Positions 43,426-51,999 of a stretch of 52,268 bases of DNA are shown in pieces. The notes below the pieces were generated by a model, which saw only the letters and a list, made by a program, of their open reading frames with translations, did not search any database and had not been told where the DNA came from. Numbering within the stretch: position 1 is the stretch's first letter; each line of letters opens with the position of its first letter. A program made the translations under genes and the position numbers. The stretch comes from Sedimenticola thiotaurini (GTDB lineage Bacteria; Pseudomonadota; Gammaproteobacteria; Chromatiales; Chromatiaceae), in the NCBI GenBank assembly GCA_007713595.1, contig VMRY01000008.1, forward strand, positions 1 through 52,268. The letters are read 5' to 3'.

Positions 43426-43920
43426 ATGAATGACGAGAATAACAAGCCTTATGATCTAGAATCTGAGCTTGGCTATAACCCGGAGACTCATCGGGAGTAT
43501 ACGGTCCACGACTATTACGAAGATATGAAGATGATCATGACGGGACATATGCCAAAGCGTCCCATGGGGCTACCAGTGCCCCATATGGATGTGAGCGGCA
43601 TTACTTTTTTGTTAATGATACCCGTTTTCTTGTTCCTGATATTTATAAAAGATCCATTTTATGACTGGAAGCGCTGGCGGGTTGTTGGGCTGATCATTAG
43701 CGCAGTAGCAATACTGGTAATGTTCGGATTGTTGATTGTATTGAGTGGTGTTTTTAACCTGCCAGAAGAACACTTTGTTATTGAGTCTTTGTTCAATATA
43801 GGAACGGCCGGATTACTTGGTGTTATTGTTTTTATTTGGCCACGTACCACTGTCCTGCTGCTGCTTTTTGCTCTTGTGATTTCTGCTTTGAGTTACCTTA
43901 TTCACTTAATCCCATTCTAG
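43426..43920 (+). CDS. Small membrane protein of unknown function
   Basis: 164 residues with a strong ribosome site (AAAGGGAG). A hydrophilic, acidic and Tyr/His-rich N-terminal section of about 60 residues ('ELGYNPETHREYTVHDYYED') is followed by four hydrophobic helices ('GITFLLMIPVFLFLIFIK', 'VVGLIISAVAILVMFGLL', 'LFNIGTAGLLGVIVFIWP', 'TVLLLLFALVISALSYLI'). I do not recognise the family. It stands alone, with a long gene-free stretch downstream. Confidence 0.7.
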   Translation: MNDENNKPYDLESELGYNPETHREYTVHDYYEDMKMIMTGHMPKRPMGLPVPHMDVSGITFLLMIPVFLFLIFIKDPFYDWKRWRVVGLIISAVAILVMFGLLIVLSGVFNLPEEHFVIESLFNIGTAGLLGVIVFIWPRTTVLLLLFALVISALSYLIHLIPF

Positions 43921-44508
43921 AAAGAAGGGTGGCTTCAGAAGAATCTCTGTTTTGTGAAGATGATTTGACATTCATTTTGACTGCACCGGCTTCCGGTTTT
44001 TCTCCTTTCATCTGTTTGGCCTCTTTTGAAATTCCCCCTTCCATAAATCATACCAACAGGCAGCGCCAGCAGTTTCACATCAGGGTGTCTCGATCTCGAC
44101 GGTGCGTGCTAAATGTAATTTCTTTATTATCTCTTCTTGTCCCTGTTCGGAGGCTCTAATCCTTTTTTTAATAGGCCAAAGGATAGATCAGATTTTTGCA
44201 TTCGGTAGTAAAAATGGGGCTGCATCAAATGGCACTGGTGAATTCGGCTTCACATGAAAAAACCAATTTTTTGCTCAAGTGGTATGTTTCGAAAGGTACC
44301 AATTTGTTGGATGTTTTAAAACTAGCGCTTGATAGAGTAGTTTGTTTTCTGAATCATAGGCTGAGAGAATGTCTAACTATTAAACACTTTTTGAAGTGTT
44401 TAACTGCATCGCAGGTGGTGGAGTTAGAACCTGAAACCACCTTTTCAATTCATCGAGGATCCACAGAGTACATCGGACCCTCGCAGAGGCCGTATCGGGA
44501 TAATCAAC
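43921..44508. other. Long leader/gap before the cNMP-CBS gene with two hairpins
   Basis: 588 bases without a convincing gene. Two hairpins stand out. TTAAACACTT-TTTG-AAGTGTTTAA (44380-44403) has a 10-bp stem with a 4-nt loop. AGGTGGT...ACCACCT (44413-44419 / 44436-44442) is followed by TTTT and resembles a weak terminator. Both lie within 130 nt of the downstream GTG start, so this could be a regulated leader. The open frames at 43836-44159 and 44196-44564 do not look like proteins. Confidence 0.4.
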
Positions 44509-46392
44509 GTGCATGCAGAGCAAATAGAAATCGCCAGTTTTCTGGTCAATCACCCACCTTTTGACGAACTTCCCGAAGAGGTGCTGAATGAGCTGGCCCG
44601 GCAGGTCGAGGTGGTCTATTACCGATCAGGTAGCGACATTCTGAATTTGGCTGATCCGATACAGGACCTCTACGTGATCCGGAAGGGGGCGGTGGAGACT
44701 TACCGCAGGACGGGTGAGCTCTACAACAGGTTGACCAATGGTGATGTGTTTGGACAGGTGAGCCTGATGATGAATAAGCGGGTCCGTTTTCCGGTCAAGG
44801 CGATTGAGGATACGCTGGTCTACTGCATCCCATTTGAGCTGTTCCAGGACTATTGTGATCGTTACGAAACCTTTGCCGACTACTTCGAAAGCGAAAACAG
44901 CACGCTCTTGCATAAGGCGGTTTCCGACCACCAGGAGAATAACAACCTGACATCGGTGAAGGTCAAGGAGTTGATCACCCGGGAACTGGTCACGATACCG
45001 GGTGATGCGAGTATAAGGCAGGCTGCGGAGCTGATGACAGAGCAGCATGTATCCTCCCTGCTGGTGGTTGATCTGGAACCGGAGCAGACTGATCCTGCAG
45101 GTCCGGGTGGTATCGTCACCGACCGGGATCTTCGTGAACGGGTTTTGGCAACTGGGTTGTCACCGGAAAGTGCAGTGAAGGCAGTGATGTCGAAGGTGAT
45201 GGTAACCCTGGATGAGAATGCCTACGTGTTCGAGGCGATGCTTTTGATGTTGCGCAACAACATCCATCATCTGCTGATCATGCGTCGACAGGTGCCTGTC
45301 GGTGTGTTGGCTCTCTCTGACCTGGTGCGTCACGAGTCACAGAGCAGTATTCTCCTGGTTCGCAGTATCTTCAACATGACCAGTGTAGAGGAGCTGCAAG
45401 CATACTCCCAGCAGCTTCCCGCAGTGTTCGTGCGTATGGTCAAGGAGGATGCCAATTCACACATGATCGGGAGTGCCATGGCGGTCATTGGCCAGAGCTT
45501 CAAACAGCGTCTGCTGGAGCTTGCTGAAGAGCAGTTCGGACCAGCGCCGGTTCCCTACTGTTTCCTGGCGCTCGGTTCCATGGCACGAGATGAGCAGTTG
45601 ATCTACACCGACCAGGACAACGCCATTGTTCTGGACGACCGCTTCCGGGAGGAGGAGCACGGTGTCTACTTCGAACAGTTGGCGAACTTTGTCTGTGATG
45701 GTCTGGCAGCTTGTGGCTACAGCTATTGCGATGGCGAGATCATGGCCAGCAATCCCAAGTGGCGTATGACGCGCAGTGCCTGGAAGGCGCATTTCAGCCA
45801 GTGGATCGATGAGCCGAAACCGCAGGCCCTGCTCAATGGCAGTATCTTTTTTGATCTCGACGGCGTGTTTGGGCGAACACAATGGGCAACCGAGTTGCGC
45901 CGGTTTGTGACCGACAAGACTCGGGGTAATCGTAGTTTCCTGGCCAGTATGGCGAGAAATGCCCTGAGCCGGAAGCCACCCCTTGGTTTTTTCAAGGAGT
46001 TTGTTATGGAGAAGGATGGTCAGCACAAGGACTCGATCAATATCAAACGGCGCGGGACCGCCCCCTTGACCGACGTGATACGAGTACATGCGCTGGCGGT
46101 CGGTTCTAACGCGGTCAACTCGTTTGAGCGGCTGGATGATGTGATTCAATCCGGCATCTTGCCGGAGGGTAAGGGTGCCGATCTGGTTGATGCGCTGGAA
46201 TACCTCTCAATTGTCAGGATTCGCCACCAGTCAAGGCAGATCGAATCCGGTAAGGAACCAGACAACAACATCCATCCGACGAATCTGACCAGTTTTGAAC
46301 GGCGCAACCTGAAGGAGGCATTCCAGATAGTGAGCAATGCGCAAAACTTCTTGAAGTACCGCTACAACGCCAATATTCCCACCAAGTCGTAA
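44509..46392 (+). CDS. cNMP-binding / CBS / DUF294 nucleotidyltransferase-like protein
   Basis: 627 residues from a GTG start with GGGA 8 nt upstream. The domain order is: a cNMP-binding-like domain (about 10-135, 'GSDILNLADPIQDLYVIRKG'), two CBS motifs (about 150-275, 'MTEQHVSSLLVVDLEPEQTD' and 'LLMLRNNIHHLLIMRRQVPV'), a nucleotidyltransferase fold (DUF294; 'LALGSMARDEQLIYTDQDNA' with the GS..D.D metal site), and the DUF294 C-terminal helical domain. Family members are thought to sense nucleotides and modify proteins, like GlnD. An exonuclease gene follows after 3 nt and is clearly coupled. Confidence 0.85.
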   Translation: MHAEQIEIASFLVNHPPFDELPEEVLNELARQVEVVYYRSGSDILNLADPIQDLYVIRKGAVETYRRTGELYNRLTNGDVFGQVSLMMNKRVRFPVKAIEDTLVYCIPFELFQDYCDRYETFADYFESENSTLLHKAVSDHQENNNLTSVKVKELITRELVTIPGDASIRQAAELMTEQHVSSLLVVDLEPEQTDPAGPGGIVTDRDLRERVLATGLSPESAVKAVMSKVMVTLDENAYVFEAMLLMLRNNIHHLLIMRRQVPVGVLALSDLVRHESQSSILLVRSIFNMTSVEELQAYSQQLPAVFVRMVKEDANSHMIGSAMAVIGQSFKQRLLELAEEQFGPAPVPYCFLALGSMARDEQLIYTDQDNAIVLDDRFREEEHGVYFEQLANFVCDGLAACGYSYCDGEIMASNPKWRMTRSAWKAHFSQWIDEPKPQALLNGSIFFDLDGVFGRTQWATELRRFVTDKTRGNRSFLASMARNALSRKPPLGFFKEFVMEKDGQHKDSINIKRRGTAPLTDVIRVHALAVGSNAVNSFERLDDVIQSGILPEGKGADLVDALEYLSIVRIRHQSRQIESGKEPDNNIHPTNLTSFERRNLKEAFQIVSNAQNFLKYRYNANIPTKS

Positions 46393-46395
46393 CGC

Positions 46396-47127
46396 ATGAG
46401 TGTGCAGCGCCTCTCTTTAGTTACTGGCCCCGGGACTGCTGACAGTTGGCCCGAGCATTTTGATCATCTGTGCACTCGTAGTAGGGATGTGCGGCTGCAG
46501 CGGTTCTATGCCGCCGGTACAGTAACCGCGGATACACCGATCATCAATACGCCATTGATCGCGATGGATTTCGAGACCACCGGTCTTGATGCGGAACAAA
46601 ATGATATCGTGAGTATCGGCATCGTACCGTTTTCCGTTCATCGCATATTCTGTCGCGAATCGGCGCACTGGGTGGTAAATCCGGGACAGAACCTGACAGG
46701 GGGCTCGGTGGTTATTCACGGTATTACTCACTCTGAAATCGATGTTGCGCCGGATCTAGAATCGATCCTGGAATCACTGTTGGCCGCGATTACCGGTAGG
46801 ATCGTGGTGGTCCACTATCGACACATCGAGCGAGAGTTCCTGGCTCAGGCCCTGTTGCACAGACTGGGTGAGAGTATTGAATTTCCTGTGATCGACACCA
46901 TGGCGCTGGAGCAGAACATCCTGCATCGACGGCAGTCTATCCTGGATCGGCTTCTGAAACGGCCAGTAGGGTCCCTGCGTCTAGGTGATTGCCGTGAACG
47001 ATACGGTTTGCCGCACTACCAGGCGCACCATGCCCTGACAGATGCACTGGCTACCGCTGAGTTGTTCCAGGCCCAGATAGCCCATAATTTTGGCGAGGAG
47101 ACACTGCTTGGAGAGCTCTGGTGTTGA
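46396..47127 (+). CDS. DEDDh 3'-5' exonuclease (DNA polymerase III epsilon-like)
   Basis: 243 residues. The DEDDh motifs are complete: 'LIAMDFETTGLDAEQNDIVS' (Asp/Glu), 'RIVVVHYRHIEREFLAQAL' (second motif region, with His-Tyr-Arg in place of the commoner HNxxFD, so the Asp position is weak) and 'YQAHHALTDALATAELF' (His and Asp). A helical N-terminal stretch of about 50 residues precedes the fold. It starts 3 nt after the DUF294 gene, a pairing often seen in proteobacteria, and ends before a strong terminator. Confidence 0.8.
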   Translation: MSVQRLSLVTGPGTADSWPEHFDHLCTRSRDVRLQRFYAAGTVTADTPIINTPLIAMDFETTGLDAEQNDIVSIGIVPFSVHRIFCRESAHWVVNPGQNLTGGSVVIHGITHSEIDVAPDLESILESLLAAITGRIVVVHYRHIEREFLAQALLHRLGESIEFPVIDTMALEQNILHRRQSILDRLLKRPVGSLRLGDCRERYGLPHYQAHHALTDALATAELFQAQIAHNFGEETLLGELWC

Positions 47128-47132
47128 GATAA

Positions 47133-47160
47133 AAAACCGGCGCTTGATAGCGCCGGTTTT
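47133..47160. terminator. Bidirectional terminator between exonuclease and BCCT genes
   Basis: AAAACCGGCGCT (47133-47144), TGAT loop, AGCGCCGGTTTT (47149-47160): a perfect 12-bp stem with an A-run and T-run, shared by two convergent genes. Confidence 0.9.
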
Positions 47161-47185
47161 CTACAGTTGAGCAGGATCGCGTGGA

Positions 47186-48757
47186 TTACTTCGGTTCGGT
47201 GCGGAATCCCATCACCAGACTGACACACATCAGCAACAGCACAATGGTGAAGGGCAGGCCAGTTGAAATGGCACCTGCCTGTAGCGCCTGGATCGCCTCG
47301 GTACCACCTATCCATAGCAGGGCTGCGGCAATGGCGCCCTCGGTAGTAGCCCAGAAGATCCGCTGCGGAACCGGGGCATCAATCTTGCCACCCGCGGTGA
47401 TGCTGTCGATCACCAGCGAACCGGAGTCGGATGAGGTGATGAAGAAGACCAGTACCAGGACGATAGCCACGATCGATAGTAGTGTGCTCATCGGCAACTG
47501 ATCGAACATCTGGAACATGGCCAGTGGTACTTCGGTAAGCCCCTTCTCCCCCAGTACGCCGATTTTGTTCACTACCTGATCAATGGCGAGGCCGCCGTAA
47601 ATCGACATCCAGAGCATAGTCACCAGGGTGGGGATCAGGAGTACGGCGATGATAAACTCCCGGACAGTACGACCGGAAGATACCCTTGCGATGAACATGC
47701 CGACAAACGGTGACCAGGAGATCCACCAAGCCCAGTAGAAGACAGTCCAGCCCTGGAACCAGGCCTCATCACTGCGCCCGTGCGGGTTGCTCAGTGGAAT
47801 AATGTTCTCCAGGTAGGCACCGATAGTGGTTGGTATGTTGCCCATGGCGACGGCAAAGCCGAGCAGGGTGACCAGGATAAGTAGGGCAAATGCGATAATC
47901 ATGTTGATGTTACTCAACAACTTAACTCCGCCCTCCAGACCGCGTACCACCGAAATCACAGCCAGCGCGGTGACCACGATAATAACCAGGATCTGCAGTC
48001 CGATACCATTCTCTATTCCAAATACATGATTAATACCGGCCGCTGCCTGCTGGGCGCCCAGGCCGAGTGAGGTGGCCAAGCCGAACAGGGTGGCCAGCAC
48101 CGCCAGTATATCGATGATATGGCCGGGCCATCCCCAAGTCCGGTCACCCAAAATCGGGTAGAAGATGGAGCGGATGGAGAGAGGTAGTCCCTTGTTGTAG
48201 GTGAAGAACGCCAGTGACAGTCCAACCACAGCGTAAATAGCCCAGGGGTGAAGGCCCCAGTGGTACATGGTTGCACCCATCGCCATCCGAGCTGCCTCGG
48301 GGGTGTTTGCCTCTACACCAAGAGGAGTCTCGTACCATCCGGTAAGGTAAGCGACAGGCTCTGCCACGCTCCAGAACATGAGTCCAATGCCCATGCCGGC
48401 AGCAAACAGCATGGCCAGCCAGGAGATCGTGGAGTGCTCCGGTTTCGCATCCTTGCCGCCGAGCCGAAGTTTTCCGTAAGGTGACACGATCAGCAACAGG
48501 CAGAAGACGACAAAAATATTACCGGCCCACATAAAGAGCACGTCAAAGTTGCCGATGATATCCCACTTCAGGCCGTCCAGTAGCTTCTTGGCGGTGGCCG
48601 AATCGGTAGCCAACGTGGCTATGAGAAAAAGCAGAATCAGCCCGGCACTAACCCCGAATACCGGGTTGTGAATGTCAAATCCCCACTTTCTAATATTGTC
48701 CTGACCCACGGAGTAGTCAGTGTTTTCGATACTGTACTTGTCATGTTCGGAATTCAT
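47186..48757 (-). CDS. BCCT family betaine/choline/carnitine transporter
   Basis: 523 residues with twelve TM helices. The family signature lies in TM8: 'FYWAWWISWSPFVGMFIARV' followed by SSGRTVREF. The TM3/TM5 Gly-rich segment 'AAGMGIGLMFWSVAEPVAYL' and 'HPWAIYAVVGLSLAFFTYNK' are also typical. It imports quaternary amines for osmoprotection or as a carbon/nitrogen source, probably Na+-coupled. The C-terminus is short, without the long regulatory tail of BetP, so osmotic gating is not evident. It is convergent with the exonuclease gene. Confidence 0.88.
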   Translation of the reverse strand: MNSEHDKYSIENTDYSVGQDNIRKWGFDIHNPVFGVSAGLILLFLIATLATDSATAKKLLDGLKWDIIGNFDVLFMWAGNIFVVFCLLLIVSPYGKLRLGGKDAKPEHSTISWLAMLFAAGMGIGLMFWSVAEPVAYLTGWYETPLGVEANTPEAARMAMGATMYHWGLHPWAIYAVVGLSLAFFTYNKGLPLSIRSIFYPILGDRTWGWPGHIIDILAVLATLFGLATSLGLGAQQAAAGINHVFGIENGIGLQILVIIVVTALAVISVVRGLEGGVKLLSNINMIIAFALLILVTLLGFAVAMGNIPTTIGAYLENIIPLSNPHGRSDEAWFQGWTVFYWAWWISWSPFVGMFIARVSSGRTVREFIIAVLLIPTLVTMLWMSIYGGLAIDQVVNKIGVLGEKGLTEVPLAMFQMFDQLPMSTLLSIVAIVLVLVFFITSSDSGSLVIDSITAGGKIDAPVPQRIFWATTEGAIAAALLWIGGTEAIQALQAGAISTGLPFTIVLLLMCVSLVMGFRTEPK

Positions 48758-48936
48758 TGATCCCTCTCTTTATCGCCCCAAATATCTACGTACTCTAATA
48801 TTTTAACCGTGAGTAAACAACCGGCTGTATAAAATCAAATTGATAAAATAGACAAAAATACTATATAGAATAGCTAGTTGAAGATGAATTTGAGGCATAT
48901 CTGAATCGGAATAAAATATTACAACCGTAATTAATA

Positions 48937-49089
48937 ATGGTTTTGATCGGGGGTGAGTTGGTGGTAGACCCTGATTCAACCCTTGTCCCAGAGCCTTGGG
49001 CTCTTGGTTTGATGGCAGTAGGTCTTTGGGTTAGGGGGGATGAAAAGGAAAGGGCGGAATTAACTGCAGTAAAGAGCTGCCCCGAATGA
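48937..49089 (+). CDS. Possible small ORF with a PEP-CTERM-like segment
   Basis: A 50-codon frame in the 302-bp gap downstream of the BCCT gene's start encodes 'DPDSTLVPEPWALGLMAVGL' followed by WVRGDEKERAEL. VPEP plus a hydrophobic stretch and a charged tail resemble a PEP-CTERM sorting signal, but the hydrophobic part is short and a 12-residue extension follows. It overlaps the end of the convergent hypothetical gene by 30 nt. Nothing else is recognised in 48758-49059. Weak evidence, perhaps a relic. Confidence 0.25.
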   Translation: MVLIGGELVVDPDSTLVPEPWALGLMAVGLWVRGDEKERAELTAVKSCPE

Positions 49090-49545
49090 CCCAGCAAGAA
49101 TGATAATGGCGGGCTCAGCCACCCTTAACCTGGCTGGATTTTTTCGGGCAGAATTGATCGCACGAGTACCTGCAGCCTCTCTGTAAGCTCGGTTTTGTCC
49201 AGTGTTTTCTTTAATCACCTGTTGTCGCCAGAATTCGCAAGTTTGTAAGAGCTTTGCGTTCACTTCACTTTTCTTTTGTTGCTCTCTTCTCGATGCCTCG
49301 TTTTTCTTGGCCAGACGCGCCATCTCAACTTTTAATTTTTCAGCTTGTTCTGTCGTCTCTATCTTTAGCGCAATAGCTATTTGTTGTAACTCCCATTGCA
49401 CATAGAGCCGATAAGCACCAAAGCTCATTAAATTGCCGATAAAAACACCCAACACGATAACCGTAACCCACCAGATACCGGTATGCCTCTCTTCGTGGTG
49501 TGTGCTGAGCTGAGCCAATCGATAGGGATCTGATTCTAGTTCCAT
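49060..49545 (-). CDS. Membrane-anchored coiled-coil protein of unknown function
   Basis: 161 residues. A cytoplasmic N-terminus with charged residues (MELESDPYRLAQLSTHHEE) precedes one TM helix ('GIWWVTVIVLGVFIGNLM', about 23-40), then a long charged coiled coil (about 50-110, with 'LKIETTEQAEKLKVEMARLA'). A second, weaker hydrophobic stretch ends the protein ('AEPAIIILAGSFGAALYC'). I do not recognise the family. The arrangement suggests a small envelope scaffold. It follows the RND-porter-like gene on the same strand with a 181-nt gap. Confidence 0.55.
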   Translation of the reverse strand: MELESDPYRLAQLSTHHEERHTGIWWVTVIVLGVFIGNLMSFGAYRLYVQWELQQIAIALKIETTEQAEKLKVEMARLAKKNEASRREQQKKSEVNAKLLQTCEFWRQQVIKENTGQNRAYREAAGTRAINSARKNPARLRVAEPAIIILAGSFGAALYCS

Positions 49546-49726
49546 CTAAGTGCCTTCTATTTTATATGGTGCTAGCGCGTTTTAAATTTAAAAGAGGGCT
49601 TTCCTCTATTAGTTCAAATTAATCTACGAGCCTTTTACTGACCACAATGAAATGGCCGGGAATCGGAGGAATTTAGGAAAAAAGGCAATATCATGGAGGA
49701 GGCTAACCCCAGAGATCAAGAAATCG

Positions 49727-50980
49727 CTATGGTCTAACGGTTAATAATATACTGTCGAAATTTTGTATTTGTTCACCGCTATTCGTTAAAGGCTGGGTTA
49801 TTGCTACATCTCTCAGATCGACTTGATGTCCATTCTTAGCCGCTACAACAATGTGTCCGATGTCATTCCTAGCTATGGGAAGAGATGATGCAACTATTTC
49901 TTCCACCTGTTTGATGTTCAAACCAAAAGACCTAAGTCGCTGTGTATCAATATCTATATGTACGAAAGACATTGTTTCAGTGTCAGTTGAAGCGTCATAG
50001 CTCAGGTCGTTCCATATTTTCTGATCGCCTGCTTGCAGATGAAGTGATGAAAATGTTTTTTTGAGAGCTCTCTTGTTCTTTGCTGCGGACTTTTCGTTGA
50101 GTTGCACGAGAAAAATACCGAGATCACCCCATGGTGTACCTTCCTCATAATGCCAATACAAGACAGCACTCAGGCGATGTTGTTGCCCCAAGGTATAGGC
50201 ATAATCAACTTCTGCAATTTTATAAGAACCTGATTGTGTGATGCGAGTGCGTTTAACAGATACTGGTGAATCGTTTTTTTGGATTTGCGACAATTGAAGC
50301 AGTTGATTTGTAAAGACCGTTTCAAATACATCATCAGGACTTACCATCTCTTTATCAATATCACCTGAAACGATCGCATTTTGGTCAGGTGATAGAGTGC
50401 CAGGTCCGGTCACAAATGAGATGTTCTTCCTCTGTTGTTCAGTCATGGCATTTAAGGCAGCTATGACATCCTTTGCCTCATTTGAAGCTTTAAAAAACAC
50501 ACGCTGATGAAGAGAAAAAATATGTCCTGCTTCACTCGGCAAAGTTACTGTGTATAATTTTGGAGTGCTCAATAAAAAGGGTGATTTATCCCTCGCTCCG
50601 TTCAATGATGTATTTAACAGACCTGCGTAACGTGGATCAATGTTGTATGCATAGTTCAAATCCACAGATTCAACGGCGAGCCACTCTTTCTGTATAGAGA
50701 ATTGAAAAGAGCCGATTTCTACAGTATCGCTTTTTACGACCCTGACTCCAGGTATCGTGGGTTCTTCTATGGAGGGAGTCTCTATTGGTAAGGTGGATTC
50801 TTCACCATCAATCCAGCGGGCTAATTGGTCGAGTCTCCCCTTTCCATATTGAGAGGCTTCGTAGACAAATCCTGCAAGTATTACAAGTAGGATGGTTTTC
50901 GGAAGACTGTAGCCAAATAGTCCGAGTGATGGCGGCGCATCCTCTTGTGTTTCAGACTCATCCTTTTTATTCTCTACCAT
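49727..50980 (-). CDS. Membrane-anchored protein with an RND-porter-like C-terminal domain
   Basis: 417 residues. A hydrophilic acidic N-terminus (about 25 residues) and one TM helix ('LPKTILLVILAGFVYEAS', about 26-43) are followed by a large soluble region of unknown fold. From residue 339 the sequence 'FVHIDIDTQRLRSFGLNIKQ' with 'VEEIVASS' and then 'NGHQVDLRDVAIT' follows the porter-domain pattern of RND transporters (ID..R..YGLNI..V...V..A, and V.L.DVA), most like CusA-type members. The transporter's TM part is absent. It may interact with an RND pump or be a domain reused as a binding module. The other part of the protein is not recognised. Confidence 0.6.
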   Translation of the reverse strand: MVENKKDESETQEDAPPSLGLFGYSLPKTILLVILAGFVYEASQYGKGRLDQLARWIDGEESTLPIETPSIEEPTIPGVRVVKSDTVEIGSFQFSIQKEWLAVESVDLNYAYNIDPRYAGLLNTSLNGARDKSPFLLSTPKLYTVTLPSEAGHIFSLHQRVFFKASNEAKDVIAALNAMTEQQRKNISFVTGPGTLSPDQNAIVSGDIDKEMVSPDDVFETVFTNQLLQLSQIQKNDSPVSVKRTRITQSGSYKIAEVDYAYTLGQQHRLSAVLYWHYEEGTPWGDLGIFLVQLNEKSAAKNKRALKKTFSSLHLQAGDQKIWNDLSYDASTDTETMSFVHIDIDTQRLRSFGLNIKQVEEIVASSLPIARNDIGHIVVAAKNGHQVDLRDVAITQPLTNSGEQIQNFDSILLTVRP

Positions 50981-51115
50981 GCGCTGAATACCTTCACTTT
51001 TTTATGTTCCAAATCACAATATTTATTAAGCTTACTATAAACCTACTAAGCCCATAGTATATTAGTGGAAACTGTGATCTGACCCAGTTTCACAGATGCA
51101 AGATAGATAGTTTCA

Positions 51116-51145
51116 GCGTGGGTACTAGAAAGTGCCCACCCTACC
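51116..51145 (-). repeat. REP palindrome
   Basis: On the minus strand this reads GGTAGGGTGGGCAC...GTACCCACGC: the GTAG head and imperfect stem (GTGGGTAC with GTGCCCAC, one wobble) typical of REP elements recognised by RAYT transposases. Next to it at 51068-51091 is another inverted repeat, GAAACTG-N10-CAGTTTC, also seen near RAYT relics. Confidence 0.65.
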
Positions 51146-51183
51146 TGAATGAAAATAAATCTGCGCCGTTTTTCCTAATTAAC

Positions 51184-51465
51184 CTATTGCTGTGACTTTC
51201 TAATATAGGCTCGTGCTCGATTAACCTTATCGATACAGTTAGGATACTTGCCAAACTCCGATTGGATTTTGGCTGCACCCAATAAACTGGCTGCCTTGGT
51301 ATATTCCACCGTGCCACTTAATCCTTTAGTTTTTGCGTAATCCAGCTCCTTATGGGCTGCAGATAAACCTGCATCGCACTGTTTGGCTAGTGAGCTAGTT
51401 GGATTTCCAGCACAACCAACAACACCAACAATAAGCACAAATATGATAAAGATTCTGTATTTCAT
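51184..51465 (-). CDS. Small lipoprotein of unknown function
   Basis: 93 residues from the ATG at 51465, which has GAGG 8 nt upstream; the frame is open back to 51510. The lipoprotein signal ends VGVVGCAGN, with the modified Cys at about residue 18. The mature part is short and helical with two further Cys ('SLAKQCDAGLSAAHKELDYA' and 'YPNCIDKVNRARAYIRKSQ'). This resembles small DUF4398-like lipoproteins but the match is loose. It lies between two divergent REP palindromes. Confidence 0.6.
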   Translation of the reverse strand: MKYRIFIIFVLIVGVVGCAGNPTSSLAKQCDAGLSAAHKELDYAKTKGLSGTVEYTKAASLLGAAKIQSEFGKYPNCIDKVNRARAYIRKSQQ

Positions 51466-51722
51466 TCCACTAACCTCAAATAAAACATGAAAGGTAATCT
51501 GATAACACAAAATAACAGCGCTATGAACCGCTTAGTGGCTATTTAAACCGCGCTTTGATAGCACCTTTACTTGCATAGAATTGAGAAGTCAATCTGATAA
51601 AGTTCATTTTGCCTCCCGATGAGGTGTTCTTTGAATGTTGAACATTCTCTTTCAGATATCCAACATACTCGGTTTTAAATAGATTCGCTGTAATTATTGG
51701 TCAAATATCACTCGTTAGCTAT

Positions 51723-51750
51723 GTAGGGGTGCACGATTTTGTGCCCCCGC
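51723..51750 (+). repeat. REP palindrome beside the RAYT relic
   Basis: GTAGGGGTGCACGATTTTGT followed by GCCCCCGC: the GTAG head, then GGGG(T)GCAC pairing with GTGCCCC with one bulged T. It lies 6 nt from the 3' end of the REP-associated transposase remnant and is in the opposite orientation to the REP at 51116-51145. Confidence 0.7.
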
Positions 51751-51756
51751 TGAGAA

Positions 51757-51984
51757 TCATTCACCGTACAGTTCACCTGAATTAGTCATTTCCCTACCAC
51801 TCCAATCTATCCCCATTTCACCATGAGCCACATAACGATGAAATGTAGAGTAAGGCCAATCGGCTACTTGTTGACATAGCCCATGCTTGACCGGATTGTA
51901 GTGTATGTAATCGACATGCCGTGCAAAGTCTTGGTCATCGTGGATTCGATATTCCCAATAACACCGTTGCCATAGTGTCGATTC
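51757..51984 (-). pseudogene. REP-associated tyrosine transposase (RAYT), C-terminal remnant
   Basis: The reverse strand encodes 'LWQRCYWEYRIHDDQDFARH', 'VDYIHYNPVKHGLCQQVADW' and 'PYSTFHRYVAHGEMGIDWSG', the conserved C-terminal part of Y1 transposases of the RAYT family, ending at a TGA. An in-frame stop lies just upstream, and the catalytic HUH and Tyr region is missing. A 15-nt junction then joins an IS3 transposase fragment. Confidence 0.8.
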
Positions 51985-51999
51985 TCAATGTTTACGTTT

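Noticed and set aside
43836-44159. 107-codon open frame starting inside the small membrane protein gene
   Set aside because: Shifted frame of a better-supported gene, then runs into AT-rich non-coding sequence; no ribosome site.
44196-44564. 122-codon open frame before the cNMP-CBS gene
   Set aside because: It overlaps the start of the real gene in another frame, has no recognisable motif and its composition is not protein-like.
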